From Candidatus Magnetomicrobium cryptolimnococcus (lineage in GTDB: Bacteria > Nitrospirota > Thermodesulfovibrionia > Thermodesulfovibrionales > Magnetobacteriaceae), in contig JAGYWI010000009.1 of the NCBI GenBank assembly GCA_018606805.1, positions 62,001 to 126,000 of the forward strand: a DNA stretch of 64,000 nucleotides, written 5' to 3'. Position numbers and translations under genes: made by a program. The notes below the pieces were generated by a model. It made no database searches, was not told where the DNA came from, and saw only the letters and a program-made list of their open reading frames with translations. Each line of letters opens with the position of its first letter. Position 1 is the first letter of the stretch. Of this stretch, positions 62,427-64,000 are shown one piece after another.

Positions 62427-64000
62427 ATGAAAGGGAGTTTATATAAAATAGTACTTGGATTGGTGCTAGTACTGCCAATTGTCTTTGCTGATTATGTCTA
62501 TGGGGCTAATGAAGTGGGTAGGGTTACGTATGTAAATGGCTCGGTTAATATACTGCGTGGTGGTAAGTTTCCAGCTGTTGCAGCAAAGATAGGTATGCCG
62601 GTGTATGAACAGGATGTTATTCGGACAAAAAGCAATTCAAAGGCGGAGGTTACGTATAGGGATGGGACGGTAACGCGGCTTGCACAAAATACGCGTTTGG
62701 ATATTAATAGATATAAAAGTGATGAGGCGAGTATAACTACAAAACTGTCCTTACCTCGCGGCACTGTCCGGGCTTTGGTTGCCAAGGATATATCATCAAG
62801 GATTCGCTCTGTACCCAGTCAAAATAGCTTTGAAATTCATACGCCAAATGCTGTTGCAGGGGTGCGCGGCACTGACTATGAAGATAGCTTTAAAACACCT
62901 ACTGGTACTAAGATAGCTGTTAGTGAAGGAATCGTAGAAACGCAAAGTACGGAGGAGGGGACGGAGCAAAGGGTAGTAACTTTAACAGGTGGGATGGTTA
63001 CGACGGTGCCTCTTGGCAGTGATGCAGGTGAGCCGGGAAATATGACTGATGCCGATAAGGCTGAGTATGGGGCTGGTACGAACCCTCATGAAGGGGAAGA
63101 TGGGGAGCAACAAGAAAGAGATGGGGAAGGTACTGATGGTGGCGACCGGAGGGGACGGCCGGAGGGGACGGATGGTAGAGCACCTGAAGGTGGTGAGGGC
63201 GAACATGCAGAGGGTGGATTTATTCAAGGCGGTGGTAGAGCCGGTGTTGGTGCTGGCGCTGGCGCTGATGAGGCAGAGGCTGGGATATATGGTCTTGAGG
63301 GTATTCATGATACCGAGCAACACGCCATTATAGGTGGTGAGCAGGTTGATACTATGTATGTGGCAGGTGTAGAGGATAATGATAGGTTTAATAGGCCGGG
63401 TGAGGGGACTATTGATAATGATAACACTTATACCCCACCTCCTACGGAGCCATCATCAGGGGTAGCACCAACTCCTATCGCAACATTAATACCAACGCCA
63501 AGACCAACTGTTACGATTACACCTACCGCTGTGCCTACGCTAACACCAACAGCAGTACCGACTCTAACGCCAACAGCTGGACCAACAGTAACAGTAACAC
63601 CAACGGCCGCTCCAACTCTAACACCTACTCCACAACCGACATTAACGCCTACAGCACAACCGACATTAACGCCAACGGCCGCTCCAACTCTAACACCTAC
63701 TCCACAACCGACATTAACGCCAACGGCCGCTCCAACTCTAACACCTACTCCACAACCGACATTAACGCCAACGGCCGCTCCAACTCTAACACCTACTCCA
63801 CAACCGACATTAACACCAACGGCCGCTCCAACTCTAACACCTACTCCACAACCGACATTAACGCCAACACCATTTCCAACAGTAACCCCAACGCCTCAAC
63901 CAACAGCGTCCCCTGCTTCTGATACATTCATCGGGATGGAAGATGGCAAGGGTTTTTTAGCAAACTCTGAATCTGCACGTTTCACACAAACCGGTACTAA
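62427..64000 (+). CDS. FecR-domain surface protein with Pro-Thr repeats, 3' end outside window
   Basis: Open to the right edge, at least 524 codons. AGGAGG lies 10 nt before the ATG. A signal peptide (about 1-26) precedes a FecR domain (about 28-190) with [27 protein letters not shown] and [15 protein letters not shown] Gly/Glu-rich linker follows, then a proline-threonine stretch (about 338-490) made of [16 protein letters not shown], encoded partly by 48-bp repeats (63603-63866). After it a new globular part begins ([14 protein letters not shown]). It looks like a cell-surface or secreted protein with a wall-spanning stalk, perhaps exported by the barrel protein upstream. Confidence 0.8.
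   Translation, partial: MKGSLYKIVLGLVLVLPIVFADYVYGANEVGRVTYVNGSVNILRGGKFPAVAAKIGMPVYEQDVIRTKSNSKAEVTYRDGTVTRLAQNTRLDINRYKSDEASITTKLSLPRGTVRALVAKDISSRIRSVPSQNSFEIHTPNAVAGVRGTDYEDSFKTPTGTKIAVSEGIVETQSTEEGTEQRVVTLTGGMVTTVPLGSDAGEPGNMTDADKAEYGAGTNPHEGEDGEQQERDGEGTDGGDRRGRPEGTDGRAPEGGEGEHAEGGFIQGGGRAGVGAGAGADEAEAGIYGLEGIHDTEQHAIIGGEQVDTMYVAGVEDNDRFNRPGEGTIDNDNTYTPPPTEPSSGVAPTPIATLIPTPRPTVTITPTAVPTLTPTAVPTLTPTAGPTVTVTPTAAPTLTPTPQPTLTPTAQPTLTPTAAPTLTPTPQPTLTPTAAPTLTPTPQPTLTPTAAPTLTPTPQPTLTPTAAPTLTPTPQPTLTPTPFPTVTPTPQPTASPASDTFIGMEDGKGFLANSESARFTQTGT

Overview
The window is AT-rich Gram-negative chromosome. Hopanoid genes, LPS sugar genes (gmhA, kdsD), outer-membrane beta-barrels, two chemoreceptors, a sigma-54 promoter and a three-haem cytochrome fused to a porin point to a flagellated or motile, probably anaerobic or microaerophilic bacterium. 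My best guess is Nitrospirota or a deep deltaproteobacterial relative; this is an inference from gene content, not a database match.

Layout. 0-3.3 kb: a pilus/secretion ATPase (pilB type) with small partners and a cyclic-nucleotide-binding protein. 3.5-8.2 kb: a decaying accessory island that looks like a defence locus. It holds a gutted DUF262 gene beside an intact DUF3696 AAA ATPase, a RelE-like toxin remnant, a SLOG-domain protein with a frameshifted partner, and a SprT-like protease. 8.3-16 kb: a sigma-54 driven unknown gene, the cytochrome-porin fusion, a secreted FG-GAP-like repeat protein, a TPR membrane protein and a PHP phosphoesterase. 16.2-19.3 kb: a tight operon cysC-pyrD-pyrF-pyrE. 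19.6-26 kb: a broken Rpn gene, then gmhA with envelope polysaccharide genes, an MFS exporter and a histidine kinase. 26.3-29.2 kb: iscR, a TusA-like gene, iscS, iscU and tRNA-Ser. This IscS has glutamine where the PLP-binding lysine should be. 29.3-31.3 kb: accessory genes, one with an in-frame stop. 31.6-36.9 kb: dnaE-accA and two unknown genes. 37-43 kb: a coiled-coil protein, a GGDEF protein and two chemoreceptors. 43.3-59 kb: a hopanoid and envelope-lipid region (mlaA, mlaC, shc, hpnA, HD-GYP, hpnH, a CruF-like gene, hpnJ, hpnI, hpnK, a CDP-alcohol phosphatidyltransferase fusion, hpnL, kdsD). 59-64 kb: a small inserted cassette, a zinc-ribbon protein, gph, a TPR/barrel protein and a FecR protein that runs off the right edge.

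The most unusual structure is not a gene. Nearly every long intergenic gap holds members of a modular repeat system: short palindromes of about 19-24 bp, singly or in tandem, often nested in a larger element made of a polypurine tract plus a GC-rich hairpin. Several of these larger elements begin exactly at a stop codon. One exact 22-bp unit has inserted cleanly into an Rpn-family gene and shifted its frame, so the unit appears to be, or to have recently been, mobile although it is far too short to encode anything.

Functionally, shc makes the hopene skeleton, hpnH starts side-chain addition, and hpnJ/I/K build or modify the polar head. HpnL and the Mla-type proteins suggest transport of the lipid between membranes. 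No squalene-forming genes (hpnCDE) are in the window. Frameshifts and premature stops gather in the accessory segments, while housekeeping genes are intact, which argues for real decay rather than poor sequence quality.
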